A program made the translations under genes and the position numbers. Positions 53,987 to 62,402 of a stretch of 64,000 bases of DNA are shown here, in pieces. How positions within the stretch are numbered: position 1 is the stretch's first letter; every line of letters starts with the position of its first letter. The stretch spans positions 186,001-250,000 of the forward strand of contig JASSUG010000003.1 of assembly GCA_031963465.1 (NCBI GenBank), written 5' to 3'. The notes below the pieces were generated by a model. It made no database searches and was not told where the DNA came from. It saw nothing but the letters and a program-made list of their open reading frames with translations. The stretch is from Mycoavidus cysteinexigens_B (GTDB taxonomy: Bacteria > Pseudomonadota > Gammaproteobacteria > Burkholderiales > Burkholderiaceae).

Positions 53987-54212
53987 ATGACTGTTTCTAG
54001 CACTAATCGAAAAGCAGGATCTTTTGCGGGGGATGGTGTAAATGTACGTTTCCCCTTCGTATTTAAAGTCTTTAGTAAAGACGACGTTCGGGCCGTCTAT
54101 GCTGACGCCCTAGGCGCGGAGTCTGATTTAATACTGGATAGCGATTTTACTGTCACCTTAAATCCCGATCAGGAAAATGCGCCAGGCGGGGAGGTCGTGC
54201 TATCGATCCCAC
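53987..54212 (+). pseudogene. Phage tail fibre gene, 5' part (split by IS110 element)
   Basis: Starts MTVSSTNRKAGSFAGDG with FPFVFKVFSKDDV, the T7-gp17-like N-terminal adaptor that joins the fibre to the tail. The reading is good up to EVVLSIPP and then enters the IS110 element. Joining base 54212, one CT core and base 55422 restores the frame exactly. Confidence 0.85.
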
Positions 54213-54224
54213 CTTGTATCATTA

Positions 54225-54410
54225 TTTGTGTGGTGGTTAGCTCCCATCATATGAGGTGAAGAGAGCTTTTATCCTACCTTAAGGCCTGGACCTTGAGATT
54301 AAGCCCTTCATCTCTCCTCTCACCAACATGACACTGAACGGTAGCCAAGGGTTCGACCCTGTATGTACAAGGATAGTGAGTGAGTTGGCATTCATATTTT
54401 AAATTGGAAG
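54225..54410 (+). ncRNA. Putative bridge RNA region of the IS110 element
   Basis: IS110-group elements encode a bridge (seek) RNA in the non-coding end upstream of the transposase. Here about 200 bases precede the ATG and can form several short stems, such as GGGTTCGACCC and the AAGGCCTGGACCTT segment. Position and length fit. The loop sequences that would pair with donor and target were not resolved by eye, and the boundaries are approximate. Confidence 0.5.
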
Positions 54411-54417
54411 TACAAAA

Positions 54418-55404
54418 ATGTTTTACCTGGGTATCGATGTTGCTAAAGCGAAGCTAGATTGCGCATTGCTGTTGGATGAAACTGGCCTTAAGCGTAAATC
54501 CAAGAAAGTAGCCAATAGCCAAACAGGATTCGCAGAGCTACTGACGTGGCTTACTAAACAAGGCATTAAACTTGCTGATCTTCACGTCACAATAGAGGCC
54601 ACAGGTGTTTATCATGAACAAGCAGCGCAGACTATATACGACGCTGGCGCCATTATTTCCATCATCAATCCGGTCCAAGTTAAGTCCTTAGCTAATACCC
54701 TAGCTATCCGCACTAAGACGGATGGCGTTGACAGTTTTTTGATAGCGCGTTTTGGTCTGCTATGCAAGCCTGATGCATGGGTTCCACCTATTCCAGAAGC
54801 GAGAGCTCTTCAAGCTTTGCTAGCCCGTCAGGAAGCCATTTCTGAAGACTTGATGCGTGAACGTAATCGGCAAGAAAAATGCAAGGTGACCTCCACTCAT
54901 AAGCGTGTTCAGGAGTCCCTCGAGAACAGTATTACTTTTCTGCAAACGCAGTTAAAACAACTTCAACAAGAAATTGATGATCATATCGATCGGCATCCTG
55001 CTTTGAAGAAAGATTTAGATTTATTAAAGAGCATTCGAGCTATTGGCCCGCAAGTAGGCAAGGCGATGCTCTCAGTGATGCAAACCCATTCATTTAACTC
55101 TGCCGAGCAGCTAGCCGCTTATCTTGGTCTAGTGCCTGTGGAACGACAATCTGGTTCATCAGTACTTGGCCGTACCCGGCTTTCTAAGGCAGGCTCACCA
55201 AAAATTCGCGCCAAGCTTTATATGGCTGCCGTTGTCGCTATACGCTATAACGCCCATGTCAAAGCACTGTATGAACGATTACGTGCCCGCGGTAAATCTG
55301 CCATGTCCGCTCTTGGCGCTTGCATGAAAAAACTCGTCCACCTTTGCTTCGGCGTTCTTAAAACCCGTACACCTTATGATGAAAATTATGGAAATATTGC
55401 TTGA
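54418..55404 (+). CDS. IS110-family transposase
   Basis: 328 residues, full length. The N-terminal RuvC-like DEDD domain begins MFYLGIDVAKAKLDCALLL, with Asp7, Glu60 in TIEATGVYHE and TKTDGVDS near 103. A coiled coil (about 155-195) follows. The C-terminal Tnp domain has IRAIGPQVGKAML and SGSSVLGRTRLSKAGSPKIR with the catalytic Ser. The frame is clean, so the element may still be active. Confidence 0.95.
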   Translation: MFYLGIDVAKAKLDCALLLDETGLKRKSKKVANSQTGFAELLTWLTKQGIKLADLHVTIEATGVYHEQAAQTIYDAGAIISIINPVQVKSLANTLAIRTKTDGVDSFLIARFGLLCKPDAWVPPIPEARALQALLARQEAISEDLMRERNRQEKCKVTSTHKRVQESLENSITFLQTQLKQLQQEIDDHIDRHPALKKDLDLLKSIRAIGPQVGKAMLSVMQTHSFNSAEQLAAYLGLVPVERQSGSSVLGRTRLSKAGSPKIRAKLYMAAVVAIRYNAHVKALYERLRARGKSAMSALGACMKKLVHLCFGVLKTRTPYDENYGNIA

Positions 55405-55421
55405 CTTGAAAGACAGTATCT

Positions 55422-56486
55422 CCAACCGGTGAGACCTTAACGTTAACGAGTAAAGTACAAGCCCTACAGAAAGTCAAAATCACCAATGCAGGAGGATTTT
55501 ACCCCTCCGTGCAAAACACGGTCTTTGATAAATTAACGGTTCTAGTCCAACAATTGGCAGAACAAGTATCGCGCGCGGTCAAAGTCAAAATTTCGAGCAA
55601 CACTAATCCAGATGAATTGGTCGCAGATTTGCAGGACAAGGCGGCATCGGCTGTGCAGAGTGCCGCCCTCGTTCTCTCAAAAGTGCAAACGATCTTAGAG
55701 GCTAAAGAGGCAGTTGTACAGTCGCAGACGCAAGCACAGGAAGCACAAAACGCAGCCAGGCTCTCTGAAATGGTGGCTAAATCGGCACAGGCGCAAGCGC
55801 AACTATGCCAAGAACAGGTGGAGCACGCTAAAACACAGGCGGCACGAGATGCCAGTGCATCTGAGCGTGCAGCGACACGAGTCAATCAGTTGGCGCAATT
55901 GACACAAACCGTTGCAAGTGATGTGCAAAAAATGTTGCGTGAAGCAAAGCAACTCAGTACGCCGGCCGATGGTAGTGTAACGACAGACAAACTCGCACCT
56001 AACCTAGCTTTGACCGGCTCGCCCACCGCTCCTACGCCCAATGGGGCCAAAGATAGCAGCACAAAGATTGCTACTACAGCTTTTACGGCAGCCATTCTGG
56101 CTGCGTTTAATGGGTCTAACCAACGATTGCGAGACGACGATGGGTTCCAAAAATTACCTGGTGGATTGATTCTCCAATGGGGTCGGCAAAGAACCAAGGT
56201 CGGTTCATCAGAAACGATTACGTTTCCATTGAAGTTCCCAACAGAGAAACTGGTTGTTATTGTCACGGCTGTTCAAGACGTACTGAATATTTACCCAACC
56301 CCTGCATACGCGACCAACCAATATAGCGACTACACTGCTACGCCCAATGACAGAGATGCCGACAGAGCATCCTCCACATTTAATGTCCACGGACGCCATG
56401 GAGGTAGAGTGAGTGTGCGCAAAATGTCCCTTGAAGCAGAAGAACCTGGCAAATGTTGGTTAGATTGGTTTGCCCTTGGGTATTGA
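55422..56486 (+). pseudogene. Phage tail fibre gene, 3' part
   Basis: Continues in frame from the 5' part with PTGETLTLTSKVQALQKV, then a long Ala/Gln-rich coiled region (for example QTQAQEAQNAARLSEMVAKS), a PADGSVTTDKLAPNLALTG repeat-like segment, and a C-terminal receptor-binding tip beginning GGLILQWGRQRTKVGSSETI and ending WLDWFALGY, as in Gp53-like fibre tips. It has no own start after the IS insertion; a GTG at 55509 opens the frame internally. Confidence 0.85.
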
Positions 56487-56547
56487 AACGAACTCAATGA
56501 AATTTGAAACAACCTGAACTCACACTCAAAACAAACCGGACACTTTT

Positions 56548-56964
56548 ATGTTTTATTATTCAAAAACAACGCGGGGTTTTTACTGCGTTGAGATACACGG
56601 CAACAACATTCCACAGGATGCCGTAGCGATTACTCGCGACGAACACAGGGCATTGCTCAATGCTCAATCTAAAGGCAAAACCATTCAGCCAGATGAAAAG
56701 GGCTATCCGGTTGCCGTCGATCCTCCACCCACTACGCCTGAACAGCGAGCGGAAATGGCTTTATACCAACGCCACGCATTGATGAACGAAGCGACTTTAA
56801 AGATCGCGCCTTTACAAGATGCCGTAGACCTCAACATCGCCACTGATGACGAAAAACAGCGACTCAAAGCATGGAAACTGTATCGCGTCACACTCAATCG
56901 CATCGAGCAGCACTCCAGCTTTTCGACCGAGATCGAATGGCCTAAACCACCTGATGAGAATTGA
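56548..56964 (+). CDS. Phage tail fibre assembly protein
   Basis: 138 residues of the Tfa/Caudo_TAP family, chaperones that help fold and attach the fibre tip. It has the typical start FYYSKTTRGFYCVEIHGNNI with an IPQDAVAITRDEHRALL block and a C-terminal helix ending EIEWPKPP. It directly follows the fibre gene, the usual place for the chaperone. Confidence 0.88.
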   Translation: MFYYSKTTRGFYCVEIHGNNIPQDAVAITRDEHRALLNAQSKGKTIQPDEKGYPVAVDPPPTTPEQRAEMALYQRHALMNEATLKIAPLQDAVDLNIATDDEKQRLKAWKLYRVTLNRIEQHSSFSTEIEWPKPPDEN

Positions 56965-57018
56965 GCTCAATCGATATTGTGCTGACCGCCTCCGTACGGT
57001 CTTTTTTCATCTACAAGA

Positions 57019-57561
57019 ATGAAACTCATGAACGTAGAGCACTATATCGACCGTCTGCTTGAGCGCGAGGGCAGTTATTCAAACCATCCACAGGATAGCG
57101 GCAGTGAGACGCAGTGGGGCATTACGATAGCCATTGCCCGTGCCTCAGGCTACACCGGCCAGATGAAAGCAATGCAACGCGAAACGGCAAAGGCTATCTA
57201 TCGTCAGCGATATTGGTTAAAGCCTCGCTTGGATCTAATCGATGAAATTAATCCTAAGCTCGCTGAGAAACTATTCGATATCGGCGTCAATTGCGGCCCC
57301 TTTATCGGCATTCGCTTTTTACAGCGGGCGCTTAACCTTTTAAATGACACAAATAAACTTGCTTTAGACGGTTGCATCGGGCCAGGAACACTTTCTGCAT
57401 TAAAGCGATTTAAGGCAGCACGAAGCACAAACGGGCTCAACGTTCTACTGGCCATGGTTAATGCTCAACTCTCAGTTCACTACATTGAGCTCGCAGAACG
57501 CTATCCCAAGAATCAAACTTTTCTTTACGGTTGGCAGCTCAACCGGGTCCTAGGCGTATAA
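57019..57561 (+). CDS. Phage endolysin (GH108-type muramidase)
   Basis: 180 residues. LLEREGSYSNHPQDSGSETQ followed by WGIT contains the catalytic Glu of glycosyl hydrolase family 108. IYRQRYWLKPRLDLI and FDIGVNCGPFIGIRFLQRAL lead into a C-terminal peptidoglycan-binding part with LDGCIGPGTLSALKRF. There is no signal peptide, so release depends on the downstream holin. The start could be ATG 57019 or ATG 57028. It is first in an endolysin-holin-Rz/Rz1 cassette. Confidence 0.92.
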   Translation: MKLMNVEHYIDRLLEREGSYSNHPQDSGSETQWGITIAIARASGYTGQMKAMQRETAKAIYRQRYWLKPRLDLIDEINPKLAEKLFDIGVNCGPFIGIRFLQRALNLLNDTNKLALDGCIGPGTLSALKRFKAARSTNGLNVLLAMVNAQLSVHYIELAERYPKNQTFLYGWQLNRVLGV

Positions 57562-57582
57562 AACCTTCACTAAAAAATAAAC

Positions 57583-57876
57583 ATGAACCTTCACGAACAT
57601 GATCGAACCATTGCCACACTGGCTGCTATGGGTGCAGCTATTGCGATTGGCAAGCTACTCACCGGCGGCGAAACAATCACTGCTCGGCTTATTATCGGGC
57701 GCATCATCGTCGGCGCGGGCTTAAGTGTAGCCGCGAGTTCCATACTCACGCTCTTGCCCGAATTGCCTGCGATTGCTATTACTGGCCTGGGCGCAGCATT
57801 CGGCATTCTCGGCCAGTCTTATCTAGAATTAGCCGTGCAACGCTGGTTTGGCAAGCGCTCAGATCATGCTGACTAA
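57583..57876 (+). CDS. Phage holin
   Basis: 97 residues with three hydrophobic segments (TLAAMGAAIAIGKLL, LIIGRIIVGAGLSVAASSIL, LPAIAITGLGAAFGILG) and a charged C-terminus FGKRSDHAD. It lies 21 bases after the endolysin and its stop overlaps the Rz start. It forms membrane lesions that release the endolysin. Confidence 0.82.
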   Translation: MNLHEHDRTIATLAAMGAAIAIGKLLTGGETITARLIIGRIIVGAGLSVAASSILTLLPELPAIAITGLGAAFGILGQSYLELAVQRWFGKRSDHAD

Positions 57877-58423
57877 TTTAGTTGCCGCATTATTAAGACC
57901 ATTGTGCGTTGCAGCAACCGCATTCAGCTTTGGCGTAGGGTGCGCAGGCTCCTTTTATTACAGCCCGCGTATTCAGAAAGAACGCTCAGCGCTGGTGCAC
58001 TATAAAGCTTAGCTGGCCATGGTTCATGCCCAATTGATTGAAGCACAAGCTAAAGTTGTCATACAAACCGAAATTCAATACCGTGAACGCATCAAAATCG
58101 TCAAGGAAAAAGGCGAAACCCTTATCAAGGAAATGCCTATCTATGTTACCCAAGCTGATACTGACCGTTTCGGTATTAACGTTGGCTTCGTGCACCACTA
58201 CAACGCAGCATTTACCGGCGAGCTTGCCGGAGTTGCCACCGAGTTTGACCGAAGACCCGCCAGCATTTCGATTGCTGAGATTGCCGAAACCAACGCTTTC
58301 AACGCCAGGGTTTGCTGGCAGTGGCGTGAACAAGCGCTTGGATTAAAGACTTTCTATCAGCAACTACAACATACACAGCGTGATTCACCGGTCGTCTCAA
58401 ACTTTACGAGTAAGATTCGCTAA
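57866..58423 (+). pseudogene. Rz spanin with in-frame amber codon
   Basis: A frame from ATG 57866 has an N-terminal membrane segment (LCVAATAFSFGVGCAGSFYY). A TAG follows at 58010-58012 (codon 49), where a CAG (Gln) would fit KAQLAM. The frame then runs open for another 136 codons through a coiled coil (LIEAQAKVVIQTEIQYRERI) to a TAA at 58421-58423. A single base change therefore cuts the inner-membrane spanin. A downstream restart at ATG 58019 would lack the membrane anchor. Confidence 0.85.
58143..58346 (+). CDS. Rz1 outer-membrane spanin lipoprotein (nested in Rz)
   Basis: 67 residues in the +1 frame inside Rz. The signal peptide MLPKLILTVSVLTLASC ends in a lipobox LASC, and a Pro-rich mature part follows (LPASLPELPPSLTEDPP). 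This is the classic overprinted Rz1. It remains intact although Rz carries a stop. Confidence 0.85.
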   Translation: MLPKLILTVSVLTLASCTTTTQHLPASLPELPPSLTEDPPAFRLLRLPKPTLSTPGFAGSGVNKRLD

Positions 58424-61049
58424 TTTGAGCTTTCTTTGCGCCTCGCTGCCTGAGTAGAGCTGCGTTTTGAGGGCTTAAATTGCGGGCATTTTCGATCAAC
58501 GCACCCGTCGCAGTTAGTGTTGTGTCTTGCCCTGAAATCCCATCTAATACGATTGTGCTAATTTGGTCTGAGTTAAAAAGGACTCGCCAAAAACAAAGAG
58601 TAGAATTCTCTCCATTTGCGCATAGTATAGCTGCATCATCCTGCGTACGCTGCCACGTAACAGCCCCAATAGGGCCAATAAAGCTTTGCAGTACTGCTTG
58701 ACAATCGCCGGTTAGAACTGACCATATCCTTACGGTTTCATCATAACTTCCAGACGCTAGCCACTGACTGTTGCTCGAAAAAGCGATACTCTCTATGGCA
58801 TTCTTATGCCCGGTATAAATGTACGCAAGAGATCGATCGCCCGAAACATTCCATAGATTTACTTTCTTATCATCACCTCCAGAAGCTAACCACCGCCCAT
58901 CGCTTGAAAACACGACACTATATACTTCATCATCATGTCCGTTATAAGTGTACTCAAGAGATTGATCACCCGAAACATTCCATAGCTTTACTTTCCCATT
59001 AGAGGTTCCAGAGGCTAACCACTGATTATCGTTTGAAAACGCGACTCTAGTTACGTTATCATCCTCCCCCTCAGCATATGAATGTGAAAGAGATGCATCA
59101 CCCGAGGCATGCTGCAATTTCACTGTGTCCTCTTCGTTATATGCTAACCACTGCCCATCGCTTGAGATTGCGACGCCATTCACCCAGCACCCATCTTCTC
59201 TACAGTAGAAAATTTTAGAAGATCCATTTTCTGAAATATTCCATAGCTTTACTATTCCATCTGGGGTTCCAGCTGCTAACCACTGCCCGTCAGCAGAAAA
59301 TGCGATACTGCTTGCACCTTCTTCACCAGTATAGTAGGACCGAGAATACGTATTCGTAAGAGTTGAGTTGTCCGCGACGTGCAGCAGTTTTACTGAGTCC
59401 CCATATTCAGCCGCTAACCACTGCCCATCGTTCGAAAACGCGGAAATAACACTTGTATCCTTTAGGTACTTTTTAAAGGATCGATGGTCTTCTGAAACAA
59501 ACCATTGTCTCACCGTCTTATCCGTACTTCCAGAAGCTAACCACTGCCCATCGCCTGAAAACGAGACATTTATGACCTTATCTGTATGTCCAACATACGT
59601 TTGTGCAAGAGATCGATTACCCGAGACATGCCATAGCTTTACTAGCTTATTATTACCTCCAGAAGCTAGCCACTGCCCATCACCCGAAAATGCGACACTA
59701 TTAACCGCTCCAAAATGTTTATAGGTATGCTCAAGAGATCGATCGCCTGAAACATTCCATAGCTTTATCTCCCCTTTATCATATTGATTGTTTTCAGAGG
59801 CTAACCATTGCCCATCGCTCGAAAATGTGACACTCTTAATGTAAGTCCCCTGCGCATCATACGTGTGCGCAAGAGATCGATCACCCGAGACACGCCATAG
59901 CTTTACGGTTTTATAACTTCCAGCTGCTAACCATTGCCCATCACCCGAAAATGCGATGCTATTTACCACCCCATCATGTTTGGTATAGGTATGCGCAAGA
60001 GAATAATCACCCGAGACACGCCATAGCCTCACCTTAATATCACAACTTTCCGCTAACCACTGCCCATCGCTCGAAAATGCTACGCTACATACTCTGCTCC
60101 TGTCGACATAGGTATGTGCAAGAGATCTATTGCCTAAGACATGCCACAGTTTCATACCATCGTTACTGCCAGACGCTAGCCATTGCCCATCGCTTGAAAA
60201 CGCGACACTCAACACTTCTTTTTCATGCCCAATATAGGTATGCAATTTAGTTAAATTTTCCGTCTCATAGAGCTGAATTTGGTTGTCCTCTGCGATAGCA
60301 ATCCAGCGCCTATCTGGTGAATAACAACAAGCAGAAATCTCTTTATTCATTTCTAAGCAGGGCTTTTCTCTCAATTGCAAGCCAGCCAAATCTGCCCCAT
60401 CCAAATTTGTTCCGCCTAACCAAGCATAAGCCCAGTCTATCCATCTTAAATCTGCATTTTGGAATTTTGTATGAGCAAACACTCCATAACTTAAATCTGC
60501 GCCAGGTACACGTATCCTGCTGAAATCTTTGCCGCTCAAAGGTATACCGGCTTTAACTAATAGTGTTAATGCGTTGGCAGCTGTAGCTTGCACTTCTTCT
60601 GTTTTAGATCGTTCGACCCAACTCAGTAGCTTTTGCTTTAACTCTGGCTCTTGTTGAACTTTTTCTCTTAAAAACTCAAATATTTCTGGATCATTAATAA
60701 GACGCACCAGCTCAAAAAATGCTGGCCTTTCTACTATTTGATCAAGTTGTCCTGATTCATATAGCCTTTGCAATTGGTTCAACGCAAAAGCTTGTAAGTT
60801 CTTATCTGAACTCGCTAAACTCTGACGGTATTTCGGTGCAATTCTTTGCTGTAGCAAGTGTAATTTTAGAGCCGGCGAATCCAAGGGGTCTCCGTCACGA
60901 GTCGCTATAGTTAATGCTTCAAAAAACGCCTTCTTGGCCGCCCAGTCCAAATGACTCTCTATTTCTTCTCGAACTTCGATAGGAAGTGAAGATAAAGCAG
61001 GCGCTATAGGTTTTTGTGATACGGGATAGGATGAAATAGGATTTAGCAT
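58404..61049 (-). CDS. F-box-like, pentapeptide and 14-blade WD40 protein
   Basis: 881 residues. Residues about 18-50 (LSSLPIEVREEIESHLDWAA) resemble a eukaryotic F-box (LPxEVxxxIxSHL). A helical segment follows to about 170, then pentapeptide-like repeats at about 174-225 (GADLSYGVFAHTKFQNADLR, NLDGADLAGL). From 237 to about 860 I count 14 WD40 units, each with FSSDGQWLASGS-type and VKLWNVSGDRSLA-type strands; 14 fits two seven-blade propellers. There is no signal peptide. It is convergent with Rz (20-base overlap) inside the tRNA-Ser island, so it looks like prophage cargo. It is probably an interaction scaffold or secreted effector; the F-box reading needs structure prediction. Confidence 0.82.
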   Translation of the reverse strand: MLNPISSYPVSQKPIAPALSSLPIEVREEIESHLDWAAKKAFFEALTIATRDGDPLDSPALKLHLLQQRIAPKYRQSLASSDKNLQAFALNQLQRLYESGQLDQIVERPAFFELVRLINDPEIFEFLREKVQQEPELKQKLLSWVERSKTEEVQATAANALTLLVKAGIPLSGKDFSRIRVPGADLSYGVFAHTKFQNADLRWIDWAYAWLGGTNLDGADLAGLQLREKPCLEMNKEISACCYSPDRRWIAIAEDNQIQLYETENLTKLHTYIGHEKEVLSVAFSSDGQWLASGSNDGMKLWHVLGNRSLAHTYVDRSRVCSVAFSSDGQWLAESCDIKVRLWRVSGDYSLAHTYTKHDGVVNSIAFSGDGQWLAAGSYKTVKLWRVSGDRSLAHTYDAQGTYIKSVTFSSDGQWLASENNQYDKGEIKLWNVSGDRSLEHTYKHFGAVNSVAFSGDGQWLASGGNNKLVKLWHVSGNRSLAQTYVGHTDKVINVSFSGDGQWLASGSTDKTVRQWFVSEDHRSFKKYLKDTSVISAFSNDGQWLAAEYGDSVKLLHVADNSTLTNTYSRSYYTGEEGASSIAFSADGQWLAAGTPDGIVKLWNISENGSSKIFYCREDGCWVNGVAISSDGQWLAYNEEDTVKLQHASGDASLSHSYAEGEDDNVTRVAFSNDNQWLASGTSNGKVKLWNVSGDQSLEYTYNGHDDEVYSVVFSSDGRWLASGGDDKKVNLWNVSGDRSLAYIYTGHKNAIESIAFSSNSQWLASGSYDETVRIWSVLTGDCQAVLQSFIGPIGAVTWQRTQDDAAILCANGENSTLCFWRVLFNSDQISTIVLDGISGQDTTLTATGALIENARNLSPQNAALLRQRGAKKAQISESYS

Positions 61050-61760
61050 GGGTATCTTTGAGTTAAATTTTGGTGCTATTGTCAGGCAAAATTTAAATAG
61101 GTTTGAATCTAAGAGGATTCGTGGCCTGCAAATATAAGCAATTAACGTGTCGAATTATACTGCTTAAAGTTTTGTCAACGACATCTCGCAGAGCCTTATG
61201 AATACTAGACATTTTTTTGCCATATCGTTGACAATTAATTTTTCTATATTATTGATTTATAAGGAAAAAACGCCTTTTCATGTCCGGATTGTGATTCCAG
61301 TCGTCATGGATGCTGGAAAAGAGAGGAGAGGGCAAAGAGAATTTTTTCACTCTAACTCTAAATTGCAAAACAATAGAAAAGCTAGCATCACTGTAAGTTC
61401 TATGTGAATGGGCTTTAGGGATTCGAATCCAAGGAAGTCGGATTAAGAAATTTCTGACATTTTTTGTTGCGCAGTAACCACTACCGCTAAACTACCAGTG
61501 TAGGTATTTTTGTAGGCATCCAAATTTAAATACATAGGTAAAGCATTATAAATACTGAATGTGTGCCTTACTCCGTCTCCGCCAGTTGTAGCACAAACGT
61601 TGCCAAGCTTTAACAAAAAATATAAGTGTTTAAAATGGTTGGCGGGGTTTTTGTTGCAAATAATGCCCAGGTTTAGCAAGGGGCAGCCAGTGCAAATTGT
61701 GGGTAACTTTCAGATATGTTACTCTCGGCCGTGAAAAAATTTGATGGGAATAAACACGAA
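61050..61760. other. AT-rich spacer at the island's right end
   Basis: No recognisable gene. A 69-codon plus frame at 61198-61407 starts with a hydrophobic stretch but has no family match I know and no good ribosome-binding site. A palindromic GGATTCGAATCC at 61419-61430 looks like an isolated T-arm. The candidate attR is at 61574-61587. Confidence 0.4.
61574..61587 (+). other. Candidate attR
   Basis: Exact 14-base copy of the tRNA-Ser 3' end (CGTCTCCGCCAGTT), in the same direction, 10,008 bases from the copy in the tRNA gene. Confidence 0.5.
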
Positions 61761-61925
61761 CTAACTGATATTGCGCGCGACGTTAAAATTCCACGGCAAC
61801 AGCGCCTCGACATCCTCGACGGTCTTTGCTGCTGGCAAGTCGCGCAGGGCACAACGCAACCAGGTATAGGGCTCCAGGCCATTGGTCTTGGCTGTTTCGA
61901 CCAGCGCTAGCATGGGCGCAACTGT
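61761..61925 (-). pseudogene. IS66 transposase C-terminal fragment
   Basis: The minus strand reads MLALVETAKTNGLEPYTWLR, CALRDLPAAKTVEDVEALLP and W-N-F before a stop at 61761-61763. This is the highly conserved C-terminus of IS66-family TnpC. The rest of the transposase is missing. Confidence 0.88.
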
Positions 61926-61947
61926 CGTATTATTAAACAGCTAGGCT

Positions 61948-61979
61948 TTGCGGTTATGCTGAGCTCAGCATAACCGCAA
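61948..61979. repeat. 32-bp perfect palindrome
   Basis: TTGCGGTTATGCTGAG is followed immediately by its reverse complement. It lies 22 bases from the IS66 fragment, on the side away from its stop codon. Two IS66-like ends abutted head to head would produce this. Confidence 0.85.
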
Positions 61980-62111
61980 GAGTTGGTTATCTTCGCCCAG
62001 GCCCCATAGCTCAAACACACTGTAATCGTTGTGCTCAGCAGCCTTTTGAATTGAGTCAGGCCAGATCGTCAGAGTACGAAATATGCAAAAACCGAGCTCG
62101 GAGATTCAAAG

Positions 62112-62249
62112 CTAAGCCACTGCGATCAAATTAATCGCTACCAGTTCGGTCTTAGAAGAGCTCGGTGACATATTAATGACAACATTCTTTAGCTCACCAT
62201 CAATCATCTTCTGAACCGTGTCGGCAATCAAAGCATGGTGTTACCAAAC
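62112..62249 (-). pseudogene. Phage terminase large subunit fragment
   Basis: The minus strand reads HHALIADTVQKMIDGELKNV, VINMSPSSSKTELVAIN and L-I-A-V-A-stop. HH-IADT plus the P-S-S-S-K-T-E-L ATP-binding loop is the N-terminal ATPase start of many TerL proteins. It is only about 45 codons, with an in-frame TAA directly upstream. Confidence 0.65.
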
Positions 62250-62384
62250 CCGCAACCTTTCTTTGCTGTGTTGGCCGATCTCCGGTCGCAAAACACATAA
62301 TAAGTCGCACATTCTACTGGCTCTCGCCAATTCGATCATTTGTTGGCGAAATGCCGCTGAATACGACACTCTGGATTGACTCAT
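62250..62384 (-). pseudogene. IS3-family OrfA N-terminal fragment
   Basis: ATG 62384 on the minus strand reads MSQSRVSYSAAFRQQMIELA, RASRMCDLL. This is the helix-turn-helix start of IS3-group OrfA. Unrelated codons then run into a stop, fused to the terminase fragment. The exact junction is not clear. Confidence 0.6.
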
Positions 62385-62402
62385 TATGGACTCCTTGAAA
62401 TT

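Larger units (their letters stand above)
54213..55421 (+). mobile_element. Complete IS110-family insertion sequence
   Basis: About 1.2 kb with a CT dinucleotide at each edge (54213-54214 and 55420-55421), the usual core of IS110/IS621-type elements, and no long inverted repeats or target duplication. It contains about 200 bases of non-coding left end, one full-length transposase, and a short right end. Removing it with one CT restores the tail-fibre frame. This makes the ends precise and the insertion recent. Confidence 0.85.

Noticed and set aside
54418..55404. IS110 transposase as part of the phage
   Set aside because: The element ends can be fixed to the base and its removal restores the fibre gene, so it is a later insertion.
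61198..61407. 69-codon ORF near the right end of the island
   Set aside because: Hydrophobic start but no family match or ribosome-binding site; likely chance.
61419..61430. T-arm-like GGATTCGAATCC as a tRNA gene
   Set aside because: No acceptor or anticodon stems can be built around it.
62376..62402. TTG start for the GDPD-like gene
   Set aside because: The upstream codons overlap the IS3 OrfA fragment; ATG 62403 begins the basic leader and membrane anchor.
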